A stretch of 64,000 nucleotides of DNA from Usitatibacter rugosus (GTDB lineage: Bacteria > Pseudomonadota > Gammaproteobacteria > Burkholderiales > Usitatibacteraceae). The stretch spans positions 1,457,419 through 1,521,418 of the forward strand of contig NZ_CP053069.1 of assembly GCF_013003965.1 (NCBI RefSeq), written 5' to 3'. A model generated the notes under the pieces. That model did no database searches. It was not told where the DNA came from and worked only from the letters and a program-made list of their open reading frames with translations. Positions 8,372-17,509 of this stretch are shown piece by piece (within the stretch, counting starts at the first letter, position 1; each line of letters begins with the position of its first letter). Position numbers and translations under genes: made by a program.

Positions 8372-10993
8372 ATGAAAACCAAAGAAATCCGCCAGAAGTT
8401 CGTCGACTACTTCGTCTCGAAGGGCCACACCCACGTGGCCTCGAGCCCCCTGGTGCCGGGCAACGACCCGACGCTGCTGTTCACCAACGCCGGGATGGTC
8501 CAGTTCAAGGACGTCTTCCTGGGCCAGGAGAAGCGTCCCTACAACCGCGCCGTGACGGCCCAGCGGTCGCTCCGCGCTGGCGGCAAGCACAACGACCTGG
8601 AGAACGTGGGCTACACCGCGCGGCACCACACGTTCTTCGAGATGCTCGGCAACTTCAGCTTCGGCGACTACTTCAAGCGCGACGCGATCAAGTACGCGTT
8701 CGAGCTGCTCACGGTCCACTACGGCCTGCCGAAGGAGAAGCTCTGGACGACGGTCTACCACACGGATGACGAGGCCTTCGACATCTGGACCAACGAGATC
8801 GGCATCCCGAAGGAGCGCTGCATCCGCATCGGCGACAAGCCGGGTGGCCGCAAGTACGAGAGCGACAACTTCTGGCAGATGGCCGACACCGGCCCCTGCG
8901 GCCCGTGCTCGGAGATCTTCTACGACCACGGTCCCGGCGTCGCGGGCGGCCCCCCGGGCTCTCCCGACCAGGACGGCGACCGCTACATCGAGATCTGGAA
9001 CCTCGTGTTCATGCAGTTCAACCGCGATGAGTCGGGGGCGCTGAATCCGCTGCCGAAGCCGTCGGTGGATACGGGCATGGGCCTCGAGCGCCTGACCGCC
9101 GTGCTGCAGCACGTGCACTCGAACTACGAGATCGATCTCTTCCAGTCGCTCGTGAAGGCGGCAGCCCGCGAGACGGGCATGAAGGACCTCGCATTGCCGT
9201 CGCTGCGCGTGATCGCGGACCACATCCGCGCCTGCGCCTTCCTCGTCGTCGACGGCGTCATTCCGGGCAACGAAGGCCGCGGCTACGTGCTGCGCCGCAT
9301 CGCCCGCCGCGCCATGCGCCACGGCTACAAGCTGGGCCGGAAGCAGCCGTTCTTCTACAAGCTGGTCGCCGACCTCGTGAAGGAGATGGGCGAGGCCTAT
9401 CCCGAGCTCGCGAAAGCCGAAGCGAAAGTCATCGCCACGCTCAAGCAGGAAGAGGAGCGCTTCGGCGAGACGCTCGAGAACGGCATGGCGATGCTGGATA
9501 CGGCGCTCGCCAAGGATGCGAAGCACCTCGACGGCGACACCGCCTTCAAGCTCTACGACACCTACGGCTTCCCGGTCGACCTCACCGCCGACATCGGGCG
9601 CGAGCGCGGCTTCGAGATCGACATGAAGGCGTTCGATGCCGCGATGACCGCGCAGCAGGAGCGCTCGCGGGCCGCCTCCAAGTTCAAGCAAGGTGCCGCG
9701 CTCGACTACAAGGGCGCCAAGACCGCGTTCCGCGGCTACGAGTCGATGTCCGAGGAAGGCCGCGTCGTGGCCCTCTATCGCAACGGCAGCGGCGTCGAGC
9801 GCCTCTCGCAGGGCGAGGAAGGCATCGTGGTCCTCGACCGCACGCCGTTCTACGCGGAATCCGGCGGCCAGGTCGGCGACCGCGGCGAGCTCACCAAGGG
9901 CGGCGCCTGCCTCACGCTGTTCCAGGTGCAGGACACGCAGAAGATCCAGCCCGAGGTGTTCGGCCACCACGGCGTGGTCACCACGGGCGAGCTCGCAGTG
10001 GGCGACACGCTCGCCGCCAACGTGGATCTCGACAAGCGCGCCCGCACGATGCGCCACCACTCCGTCACGCACCTGATGCACAAGGCGCTGCGCGAGGTGC
10101 TGGGCTACCACGTGCAGCAGAAGGGCTCGCTCGTCGACGAGGACAAGACGCGCTTCGACTTCAGCCACAACCAGCCCATGACCGCGGACGAGATCCGCCG
10201 CGTCGAGGGCCTGGTGAACGCGGAGATCCTCAAGAACGAGGCGACCACCGCCGAGGTGATGCCGATCGACGAAGCCCAGAAGTCGGGCGCGATGATGCTC
10301 TTCGGCGAGAAGTACGGCGACGAAGTGCGCGTGCTCGGCATCGGCTCCTCGCGCGAGCTCTGCGGCGGCACGCACGTCGCGCGCACGGGCGACATCGGCC
10401 TCTTTCGTATCGTCTCCGAAGGCGGCGTCGCGGCCGGCATCCGCCGCGTCGAGGCCGTCGCGGGCACGGTGGCGGTGCAGCTTTCGCAGCAGGACCGCGA
10501 GCGCGTGGCCCACGTGGCCGAGGCGCTCAAGTCGCAGCCCCAGGAGATCGAGCTCAAGCTCGCGCAGGTGATGGAGAGCGTGAAGGTCCTCGAGAAGGAG
10601 CTCGCGAAGCTGAAGGGCAAGATGGCGTCCAGCCAGGGCGACAGCCTCGCCGACAGCGCGGTGGACGTGAAGGGCGTGAAGGTCCTGGCCGTGAAGCTCG
10701 ATGGCGCGGACGTGAAGACGCTCCGCGACACGCTCGACCAGCTGAAGAACAAGCTGAAGAGCAGCGCGATCGTGCTCGCCGCGAGCGAGGGCGAGAAGGT
10801 GAGCCTCATCGCGGGCGTGACGCAGGACCTCATCGCCAAGGTGAAGGCGGGCGAGCTCGTGAACTTCGTCGCCACGCAGGTCGGCGGCAAGGGCGGCGGG
10901 CGGCCCGACATGGCGCAGGCGGGCGGCACCAACCCCGCCGCGCTCCCGGCGGCGCTCGAATCCGTGAGGGACTGGGTCGAGCAGCGCCTGTAG
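8372..10993 (+). CDS. alaS: alanine--tRNA ligase
   Basis: Class II aminoacyl-tRNA synthetase, 873 residues, full family length. The N-terminal catalytic domain begins [21 protein letters not shown]. The editing domain carries the zinc/editing HHSVTH motif near residue 562 and CGGTH at 664-668. The C-terminal oligomerisation domain ends with [17 protein letters not shown]. It lies after the inverted repeat; no T-box or other leader element is visible. In many proteobacteria alaS follows recA-recX, as here. Confidence 0.97.
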   Translation: MKTKEIRQKFVDYFVSKGHTHVASSPLVPGNDPTLLFTNAGMVQFKDVFLGQEKRPYNRAVTAQRSLRAGGKHNDLENVGYTARHHTFFEMLGNFSFGDYFKRDAIKYAFELLTVHYGLPKEKLWTTVYHTDDEAFDIWTNEIGIPKERCIRIGDKPGGRKYESDNFWQMADTGPCGPCSEIFYDHGPGVAGGPPGSPDQDGDRYIEIWNLVFMQFNRDESGALNPLPKPSVDTGMGLERLTAVLQHVHSNYEIDLFQSLVKAAARETGMKDLALPSLRVIADHIRACAFLVVDGVIPGNEGRGYVLRRIARRAMRHGYKLGRKQPFFYKLVADLVKEMGEAYPELAKAEAKVIATLKQEEERFGETLENGMAMLDTALAKDAKHLDGDTAFKLYDTYGFPVDLTADIGRERGFEIDMKAFDAAMTAQQERSRAASKFKQGAALDYKGAKTAFRGYESMSEEGRVVALYRNGSGVERLSQGEEGIVVLDRTPFYAESGGQVGDRGELTKGGACLTLFQVQDTQKIQPEVFGHHGVVTTGELAVGDTLAANVDLDKRARTMRHHSVTHLMHKALREVLGYHVQQKGSLVDEDKTRFDFSHNQPMTADEIRRVEGLVNAEILKNEATTAEVMPIDEAQKSGAMMLFGEKYGDEVRVLGIGSSRELCGGTHVARTGDIGLFRIVSEGGVAAGIRRVEAVAGTVAVQLSQQDRERVAHVAEALKSQPQEIELKLAQVMESVKVLEKELAKLKGKMASSQGDSLADSAVDVKGVKVLAVKLDGADVKTLRDTLDQLKNKLKSSAIVLAASEGEKVSLIAGVTQDLIAKVKAGELVNFVATQVGGKGGGRPDMAQAGGTNPAALPAALESVRDWVEQRL

Positions 10994-11027
10994 CGGCAGC
11001 ACGCGCGGCCGGGGAGGGCCGCTCGCG

Positions 11028-11786
11028 ATGACCTGGGTCGGATATCTCGTCATGGCCGCGATCCTTCTGGCGATCGGGGCCTGGATCTACAGCGTCGTCG
11101 GGAAGATCGCCGGGGTTGCGCGGCGCGGGAAGTCGAGCCGGCGCGACGAGGCGCTCTTCGTCTCGATGTTCCCGGACCTCCAGCCTCACTTCCATCCCGA
11201 ACGCCTCGTTGAATTCGTGCGCGCACAGCGCTCCGGCAAGCGGGCCGCCGCTTCCCGGACCGCTTCCGCGACCTGGAAGAATCCCCCGGGCCTCGGCGTG
11301 CATGCCGTGGAAATCGAGCCGGGCCACCTTCGCGTGCCGTACAAGATGCGAGACGAGTCCGGCGCGCTCCTGGGCCAGTTTCTCTACGACGAGATTCCCG
11401 AGGGCGGCGTGCTGCGGGTCGGGGAGGGCAAGCTCACGGTGAACGTGATGGACAAGATCCCGCGCGTTCGCTACTGGCATCCACGCCGCGAGTTCAAATG
11501 GTCGCAGAAGAAGGGCTGGGCGTTCGCGACACCGCTGGCCGACGCCCACGACTCCGACTCCAGCTATTCGAGCTCCGATTCGTCCTCGCATTCCTTCTCG
11601 ACCTCGCGGGATGACGGCGTGAGCCCCGCGCCGGTTGGCGGAGGCGGCACCTTCGACGGAGGCGGCGCGTCGGGGAGCTGGGACGACTCGACGTCCACGA
11701 GCACCGGCACCGACACGAGCAGCGACACGAGCTCGGGCGCAGCCGCAGCCGCGGACACGAGCACGAGCACCAGCTCGAGCTACTAG
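11028..11786 (+). CDS. membrane-anchored protein with Ser/Thr-rich low-complexity tail
   Basis: Unrecognised 252-residue protein. Residues 5-27 form one hydrophobic helix (YLVMAAILLAIGAWIYSVVG). A globular middle (about 45-170) contains repeated aromatic and charged patches such as RVRYWHPRREFKWSQKKGW. From residue 175 the tail is almost entirely Ser, Asp, Thr and Gly, including GGGGTFDGGGASGSWDD, a glycine/serine pattern also seen at the ends of some TPM/YgcG-like membrane proteins. A GGGGAGGG purine run upstream serves as ribosome-binding site. The stop abuts the ATG of the next gene, which suggests coupling to the glycosyltransferase. Confidence 0.6.
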   Translation: MTWVGYLVMAAILLAIGAWIYSVVGKIAGVARRGKSSRRDEALFVSMFPDLQPHFHPERLVEFVRAQRSGKRAAASRTASATWKNPPGLGVHAVEIEPGHLRVPYKMRDESGALLGQFLYDEIPEGGVLRVGEGKLTVNVMDKIPRVRYWHPRREFKWSQKKGWAFATPLADAHDSDSSYSSSDSSSHSFSTSRDDGVSPAPVGGGGTFDGGGASGSWDDSTSTSTGTDTSSDTSSGAAAAADTSTSTSSSY

Positions 11787-14072
11787 ATGGACGGTGCCGT
11801 ACTTCCGCTTGCGGCTGCGGTCCCCGGCCTCCTGCCGGTGGACGATGCGCGCGGAGTGCTGCGCGTCCTGATCGCCTCGCTCGCTCCCGGCGGCGCGGAA
11901 CGCATCGTGATCGAGTGGCTCGCCGCCGAAGCGGAAAGAGGGCGCGAGATCGAGCTCGCCGTGCTGCACGGGCGGCGCCACGCGCTTGCTCCGCCGGCCG
12001 CGATCCGCGTACGCACGCGCGGCCGTGAATCCCCGGAGGATTTCCTCGACGCGCTCGCGAGCGACTGGCGCGGCGGGCCTCCCGTCTCGGTCCACCTCGT
12101 CACCGATGTGCTGCTCGCCCGCTTGTGGACCGCGGGCGTTCGTACCGTGCCCACCGTGCACAACGCGCGTGAGGGCTGGCGCAACGACCCTGCGTCGTGG
12201 ACCGAAGCCAACGTCCCCCGGGCGGTCGCATGCGCGCAACGCGTGCAGGACGAGATGCGCGCCGCCGGGTGCCGCGTCCCGATCGTGACGATCCGCCACC
12301 GGCCGGGCGTGCCCCCGTCGGCCTGCGATCCAGCCGTCCGCCGAGAGATTCGCGCGGCGCTCGCCCTTCCGCCCGGGGCCTTCGTCATCGCGGCCGTGGG
12401 CGCGCTGAAGGCGCAGAAGGACCATGCCCGCGCCGTGGAGGTCCTGGTCGAAGTCGCGCGCTCGCGCGATGCGTACCTCGTCGTCCTCGGCGGCGTCCTC
12501 GAGCCTCGCGGCTTCGAGGTCCTGGACGAGGTGCTCGATGCCGCGCTCGAACGTGGCGTGACCGCGCGTCTTCGGCTCCCCGGGTGGGTCGACTCGATCG
12601 CGCCCTATCTCGCCGCGAGCGACGCGCTGCTCAACACGAGCCGCTTCGAGGGCTTGTCGATCGCCGCGCAGGAAGCGCTCGCGGCGGGGCTGCCCGTCGT
12701 GGCGACCGACGTGGGCGGCCAGTCCGAGATCCATCACGCCGGCCTGCAATTGCTGCCGGCGCGGGCGAGCGTCCGCGAGTTCGCGGCGCGCCTCGCCGTC
12801 CTGCCGGTGCGCGAGCGGCTGCAGCCGAGTCCGTTCGCGCGTGCGCCCAGGGCGGCATCGTTGTCGCTCACGCATCGCGAGCGCCCGGTGGCGCCGATCG
12901 ACACGCTCTTCGTGACGGCGAACCTCAACGCCGGTGGCGCCCAGCGCTCGCTGGTCAATCTCGTACGCACGTTGCGCGCAGATCGGGTGCGCGAACGCCA
13001 TGCGTTCGCCGTCGCGGTGTGCGGCGAGTCGACGCACTCGGCCTTCGCGATGGAGCTGATGTCAGCGGGCGTCGATTGCTTTCGCGCCACGCTCGATCGC
13101 GATGACGCCGCGATCGCCGAGTCCCTGCTCGCGCAGGCCGCGCGGCGCGGCGCGCGCACGCTCTGCTTCTGGAACGCCGCGCCCGGCGTGAAGCTCCTCG
13201 TCGCCAAGTTCGCGCCGCCGGCGCTTCGCATCGTGGACGTGAGCCCGGGCGCCTACGCGTTCGAGGAGCTCGACGATTGCGATGCAGTCGCCCGCGCGCA
13301 CGACTTCGATGCGCTGGCGTACTACCGCCGCTTGAATGCGCTGGTGCTCAAGCACGATGCGGCGACGCATCCGCCCTGCCGGCGAGTCGCCGTCATTCCC
13401 AACGGCGTTGCACGCGCGCCGGCGACAAGCCCCGTTCCGGAGACTCCGCGATTCCTCGTGAACGGCCGCATCGCCCCGAGCAAGCGGCTCGAGGTCGTGA
13501 TCGAAGCGCTGCGGCACGTCTCGCAGCGCCACGCGGACGTGGAGCTTCACATCGTCGGACCGGTCGAGCCGCGGCATGCCGAATACGGAAGCCGCATCGC
13601 GTCGCTGGCACAAGGCCTTCCGGTGCATTTCCGCAGTGCCGATTTCGACCTCGCGTGCCTCGCCGAGCCCTGGACCGCGATCGTGGTGCTCGGCACGCAC
13701 CAGGGCTCGCCCAATGCCGTACTGGAGGCGATGTCCGCGGGAATCCCGGTGATCGCGAACGCGAGCGGAGGCACGGGCGAGGTGGTCCGCGACGGCGATA
13801 CGGGCTGGCTTCTCGCGGAGGACGTCTCGGCGGGGGATCTGGCGCAGGCGATGCTCGCCGCGATGGCCGACCTCGGGGAAGGCCGCCGGCGCGCGGCCCG
13901 TGCCCAGTCACGGGTGCACTCGGACCACTCGCTGGAGGCGATGGTGGCGGCTTATGTCGCGGTGCTGGAGGAGGGCTCCGGCCATGAGAAAATGGCGCCA
14001 TGGAATTCCGCTTCTGCCCCCGTTGCGCCACCGAGCTCGCCCGGCGTCCCATTGCCGACGATGCCGGGCTGA
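11787..14072 (+). CDS. two-domain GT4-type glycosyltransferase fusion
   Basis: A 761-residue protein containing two consecutive GT-B glycosyltransferase units. Unit 1 (about 25-345) opens with VLIASLAPGGAERIVIEWL and has the EX7E motif EGLSIAAQE from residue 288. Unit 2 (about 370-735) opens with FVTANLNAGGAQRSLVNLV and has QGSPNAVLE from residue 639, where the first Glu of EX7E is Gln. Likely role: transfer of nucleotide-activated sugars to a surface polysaccharide or lipid; donor and acceptor unknown. The C-terminal 24 residues overlap the Nudix gene by 73 bases and look unstructured. Confidence 0.8.
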   Translation: MDGAVLPLAAAVPGLLPVDDARGVLRVLIASLAPGGAERIVIEWLAAEAERGREIELAVLHGRRHALAPPAAIRVRTRGRESPEDFLDALASDWRGGPPVSVHLVTDVLLARLWTAGVRTVPTVHNAREGWRNDPASWTEANVPRAVACAQRVQDEMRAAGCRVPIVTIRHRPGVPPSACDPAVRREIRAALALPPGAFVIAAVGALKAQKDHARAVEVLVEVARSRDAYLVVLGGVLEPRGFEVLDEVLDAALERGVTARLRLPGWVDSIAPYLAASDALLNTSRFEGLSIAAQEALAAGLPVVATDVGGQSEIHHAGLQLLPARASVREFAARLAVLPVRERLQPSPFARAPRAASLSLTHRERPVAPIDTLFVTANLNAGGAQRSLVNLVRTLRADRVRERHAFAVAVCGESTHSAFAMELMSAGVDCFRATLDRDDAAIAESLLAQAARRGARTLCFWNAAPGVKLLVAKFAPPALRIVDVSPGAYAFEELDDCDAVARAHDFDALAYYRRLNALVLKHDAATHPPCRRVAVIPNGVARAPATSPVPETPRFLVNGRIAPSKRLEVVIEALRHVSQRHADVELHIVGPVEPRHAEYGSRIASLAQGLPVHFRSADFDLACLAEPWTAIVVLGTHQGSPNAVLEAMSAGIPVIANASGGTGEVVRDGDTGWLLAEDVSAGDLAQAMLAAMADLGEGRRRAARAQSRVHSDHSLEAMVAAYVAVLEEGSGHEKMAPWNSASAPVAPPSSPGVPLPTMPG

Positions 14073-14557
14073 TCGACCGCCTCGCCTGCCCCGCCGAGTC
14101 CTGCGGCTACGTCCATTGGGGCAATCCCACGCCCGCGGTCGGCGCGCTGGTCGAGCACGAGGGCGAGATCATCCTCGCGCGGGGCCAGGGCTGGCCCGAC
14201 GGCTGGTTCGCGCTCGTCACCGGCTACCTCGAGGCGCGTGAAGACCCGAAGGCCGGCGTGGCCCGCGAGGTGAAGGAGGAGCTGGACTTGGACGTGGTGG
14301 AAGCCAACATCATCGGCAACTACATCTTCGAGCGGAAGAACGAGGTGATGCTCTGCTATCACGTCGTGACGCGCGGCACGGTGAAGCTGAGCCCGGAGCT
14401 CGCCGAGTACAAGCGCTACAAGCCCGCGGAGCTGCGTCCCTGGCGGCGCGCCACCGGCCTCGCGGTCGCCGACTGGATGCGCTCCCGGAATCTCGACATC
14501 GTGTGGGACGAACGTCCCGCGCTCGCGGCCGTCCAACCGCAAACCGCGAAGACCTGA
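14000..14557 (+). CDS. Nudix hydrolase with zinc ribbon (NudC-like)
   Basis: A 185-residue Nudix pyrophosphohydrolase. An N-terminal zinc ribbon is formed by CPRCATEL and CPAESCGYVHW. The Nudix box GYLEAREDPKAGVAREVKEE has the expected G-x5-E-x7-REVKEE pattern. The arrangement resembles NudC or ADP-ribose pyrophosphatase families, but the NudC-specific downstream motif is not clear, so the substrate is unassigned. The ATG at 14000 lies inside the end of the glycosyltransferase gene in another frame. Confidence 0.85.
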   Translation: MEFRFCPRCATELARRPIADDAGLIDRLACPAESCGYVHWGNPTPAVGALVEHEGEIILARGQGWPDGWFALVTGYLEAREDPKAGVAREVKEELDLDVVEANIIGNYIFERKNEVMLCYHVVTRGTVKLSPELAEYKRYKPAELRPWRRATGLAVADWMRSRNLDIVWDERPALAAVQPQTAKT

Positions 14558-14559
14558 CG

Positions 14560-15267
14560 ATGGGCATGGACACCAACCGCGAGCGCATCGCCGCCTACCT
14601 GCGGATGGCGGGGCTCGAATCGATCGAAGGGCGCGTGGGCGACGTGGAGCTCGCCATCCGCGACCTGCTGGAGGCGATGACGGAAAAGGTCGACATCGGC
14701 TCGGCCGCATCGCTCTATACCTATCCCGTGCCCATGCTCACCGAGGACGGCACCTGCTCGATCGTGGACCAACTGGCCCCGGTTCCCTATGACCTCACCG
14801 GGATCCTCGGCGGGCGCAGCGACCAGACGACGCGGCGGCTCGCGCTGATGGAGCGCTTGATCGAGCGCGTGCAGGAGACGACCGGAGCCGACTGGATCGG
14901 CATCTACCAGCGCCGCGCGAATGCCGCGGGCATCCCGGTGCTCGTGAAGCTCTCGTACATCGGCCGGCCGAGCCGCGCCGAGTTTCCGCTCACGCGCGAG
15001 TTCGCCGAGCGCAGCACCAACGCGACGGTGGGATTGACCGGCCGCGCCACGGTGATCGACGACGTGGCCAAGCACGTCGAGGCGGGCGGCGGCTTCTACG
15101 TCTGCGACGACGGCGTGCAGTCCGAGGCGTGCGTGCCGGTGCTGGACAGCACGAAGGACGTCGCCGGCATCGTGGACGTCGAGGCGAAGCCGAAAGGCTT
15201 CTTCAACGCGACCCGCCTCACGGTGATCGCCGCGCTCGCCCTCGTGGTGCCGGCGGTGCTGCCTTGA
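14560..15267 (+). CDS. GAF domain-containing protein, fRMsr-like fold
   Basis: A 235-residue protein starting at ATG 14560 (or 14566), two bases after the Nudix gene. Residues 95-230 form a GAF domain. The stretch FYVCDDGVQSEACVPVL aligns in style with the active-site loop HIACD..SEIVVPI of free methionine-R-sulfoxide reductases, and the Cys equivalent to the catalytic one is kept. The two upstream resolving cysteines of that family are not seen, so enzymatic activity is doubtful. It overlaps the ABC ATPase start (TTGA). Confidence 0.65.
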   Translation: MGMDTNRERIAAYLRMAGLESIEGRVGDVELAIRDLLEAMTEKVDIGSAASLYTYPVPMLTEDGTCSIVDQLAPVPYDLTGILGGRSDQTTRRLALMERLIERVQETTGADWIGIYQRRANAAGIPVLVKLSYIGRPSRAEFPLTREFAERSTNATVGLTGRATVIDDVAKHVEAGGGFYVCDDGVQSEACVPVLDSTKDVAGIVDVEAKPKGFFNATRLTVIAALALVVPAVLP

Positions 15268-16007
15268 GCGGCGCGCTCGAGATCACGACGCTCTACAAGC
15301 AGTTCGGCGGCAACGTCGCGGTCGATGGCCTCAACCTCTCGATTCCGCGCGGCGAGTTCCACGCGCTCCTCGGCCCGAACGGCGCCGGCAAGACGACGAC
15401 GCTTCGCATCGTGGCCGGCCTCGCCCGCGCCGACGCCGGACGCGTCACGGTGCTGGGCCACGACATCGCCGACGACGCGATGGAAGCCAAGCGCCGCATG
15501 GCCTTCCTTCCCGACGACCCGCAGCTCTACGGCAAGCTCGATGCGATGGAGTACCTCGAGTTCGTTGCCGGCCTGTGGCGCGTCGATGCGGCCGTGGCCC
15601 GGGAGCGCGCGGAGAAGCTGCTCGCGATGCTGGGGCTCGAGGGCCGCCGGGAACGCGCCGATGCCTTCTCGCGCGGGATGCGCCAGAAGCTCGCTCTCGC
15701 GGGCGCGTTGATCCACGAGCCCGAGCTGCTGATCCTCGACGAGCCGCTCACCGGCCTGGACGCCGGTGCCGCGCGCCTGGTGAAGGACCTCCTGCTGGAG
15801 CGCGTGCGCGCCGGCGGCACGGTGCTGCTCACCACGCACATCCTCGAGATCGCCGAGCGCCTCGCCGAGCGCATCAGCATCATCTCGCGCGGGCGCATCG
15901 CGGCGCAGGGGACGATGGCGGAGCTGCGCGCGCGCTCGGGCGAGGGCGAGACGCTGGAGGACATCTTCCTCGCGCTCACGCGCGAGCCGGGCGATGCGCC
16001 TGCTTGA
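15264..16007 (+). CDS. ABC transporter ATP-binding protein
   Basis: A 247-residue ATPase of the CcmA/DrrA-like exporter group. Walker A is GPNGAGKTTT, the signature is degenerate (FSRGMRQKLALA, typical of this exporter group), Walker B is LLILDEPLTGLD, and the H-loop is LLTTHILEIAERL. TTG 15264 is taken as start because it overlaps the GAF stop and leaves the full domain. It overlaps the permease gene by 14 bases and the two form an ABC-2 export pair. Substrate unknown. Confidence 0.88.
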   Translation: MSGALEITTLYKQFGGNVAVDGLNLSIPRGEFHALLGPNGAGKTTTLRIVAGLARADAGRVTVLGHDIADDAMEAKRRMAFLPDDPQLYGKLDAMEYLEFVAGLWRVDAAVARERAEKLLAMLGLEGRRERADAFSRGMRQKLALAGALIHEPELLILDEPLTGLDAGAARLVKDLLLERVRAGGTVLLTTHILEIAERLAERISIISRGRIAAQGTMAELRARSGEGETLEDIFLALTREPGDAPA

Positions 16008-17502
16008 GCCGCCGGGCTGGCCCTGGCTGCTGGCCCACGAGCTGCGCATCGGCTGGCGCACGACGGGCAGCATCCGCTCCAAGGTGATGTGGGTGCTCTT
16101 TGGCCTCCTCGTGATCGCCGGCCATTTCGCCGCCTACTTCATGGCGCGCGGATTCGACGCGGACAAGATCCTCCACCGGCTGCCGCTCACCGTGTATCTC
16201 GGCCTGCTCTTCATCCTCACGACGCAGGTCTCGGTCGCGTTCGGGCTCGCGGTGCGCGCGATCCTCGAGCGAGGCGACTACGACCTGATGCTGGCCGCAC
16301 CCGTGCCTGCGGCGACGATCTACGCCGTGCGCGGCATCGCGATCGCGCTGGGCTCCGTCGGCGTGATCGCGATCGCGTGGGTGCCGCTCGCCAACATGGG
16401 ACCGTTCGCGGGGCATCCGGGATTGCTCGCGGCCTATCCGGTGATGCTCTCGCTCGGCCTCGCCTGCGCGGCGGTCGCGCTCGCGGGGACGCTCGGCCTC
16501 GTGAGGCTGCTCGGGTTGCGGCGCGCACGGACGGTGGCCCAGGTGCTCGGAGCCGTTCTCGGCGTGTCCCTCATCCTCGGCATGCAGATCCCGCAAATGC
16601 TCGGGCGCGAGCGCGCGGCGGAGGTGGCGCGCTGGATCGATGCCTCGCCGCTCGCCGCGCTGCTGCTTCCCGACAGCCCGCTCGGCTGGCCGCTCCGCGC
16701 GTTCGGCGGCGAGCTCCTGCCGCTCCTGGTGATCGTGGTCCTTGGCGTGGGGTTCTTCGCGTTGACCGTGCGCCTCACGCAGCGCGCGTTCATCCACGCG
16801 GTGCAGGAGGCGCCACAGGCGGTGACGTCCGCGCCACGGTCGCGCGGATCGAGGCCGGCGCGCGCCTTCCGGACGTCGAGCTTCACGCGGCTCGTGGTCA
16901 TGAAAGAGCTCACGCTGATCGCGCGCGACCCGGCGCTGATCGGCATGACCTTCCTGCAGGCGCTCTATGCGCTGCCGCTGGTGCTGGTGTTCTCGCGCGG
17001 CCACGACGTGGCGCTGCTGGTGGCGCCCGCGCTCGTGCTGCTCGCCTCGAGCCTCTCGGGCAATCTCGCGTGGATCGCCGCGAGCGGCGAGGAGGCGCCC
17101 GACCTGATCGGCAGCGCTCCGGTGTCCGCGAGCCAGGCCCTGCGCCTCAAGGTGATGGCCGCGCTGGTGCCGGTGGCGGTGATCGTCGCTCCGTTCGTCG
17201 CCTGGTATGCGCTCAGCTCCATCGGCGTGGCGCTGGCGGTGGCCGCATTCGCCGCCGTCGCGTCGTTCGCGAGCGGCATCGTGCAGGTGATGCTCGCGGA
17301 TCCGGGCGGCGGGCGCGATCTCAAGCGCCGCAAGCAGGACATCGGCGTCAACCTGCTGGAGTTCGCGGGCGCCGCGTGCTGGTCGGCCGCGTGCTGGCTC
17401 ACGCTGGGCGGCTCGGCGTGGGCGCTGCTCGCGATCGCCTCGGGCTGCGCCATCCCGGCGGCCTCGGTCTACACCGGGCGCCTGCGCCGCCCGAAGGCGT
17501 AG
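15994..17502 (+). CDS. ABC-2 type transporter permease
   Basis: A 502-residue integral membrane protein with about twelve hydrophobic segments, for example VMWVLFGLLVIAGHFAAYFM and LTVYLGLLFILTTQVSVAFG. It has a cytoplasmic stretch around 275-300 rich in Arg/Ser. It overlaps the ATPase gene by 14 bases and is evidently its partner. No assignable substrate. It converges with lpdA, the stop codons lying only seven bases apart with no visible terminator. Confidence 0.78.
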   Translation: MRLLEPPGWPWLLAHELRIGWRTTGSIRSKVMWVLFGLLVIAGHFAAYFMARGFDADKILHRLPLTVYLGLLFILTTQVSVAFGLAVRAILERGDYDLMLAAPVPAATIYAVRGIAIALGSVGVIAIAWVPLANMGPFAGHPGLLAAYPVMLSLGLACAAVALAGTLGLVRLLGLRRARTVAQVLGAVLGVSLILGMQIPQMLGRERAAEVARWIDASPLAALLLPDSPLGWPLRAFGGELLPLLVIVVLGVGFFALTVRLTQRAFIHAVQEAPQAVTSAPRSRGSRPARAFRTSSFTRLVVMKELTLIARDPALIGMTFLQALYALPLVLVFSRGHDVALLVAPALVLLASSLSGNLAWIAASGEEAPDLIGSAPVSASQALRLKVMAALVPVAVIVAPFVAWYALSSIGVALAVAAFAAVASFASGIVQVMLADPGGGRDLKRRKQDIGVNLLEFAGAACWSAACWLTLGGSAWALLAIASGCAIPAASVYTGRLRRPKA

Positions 17503-17509
17503 CGGCGCG

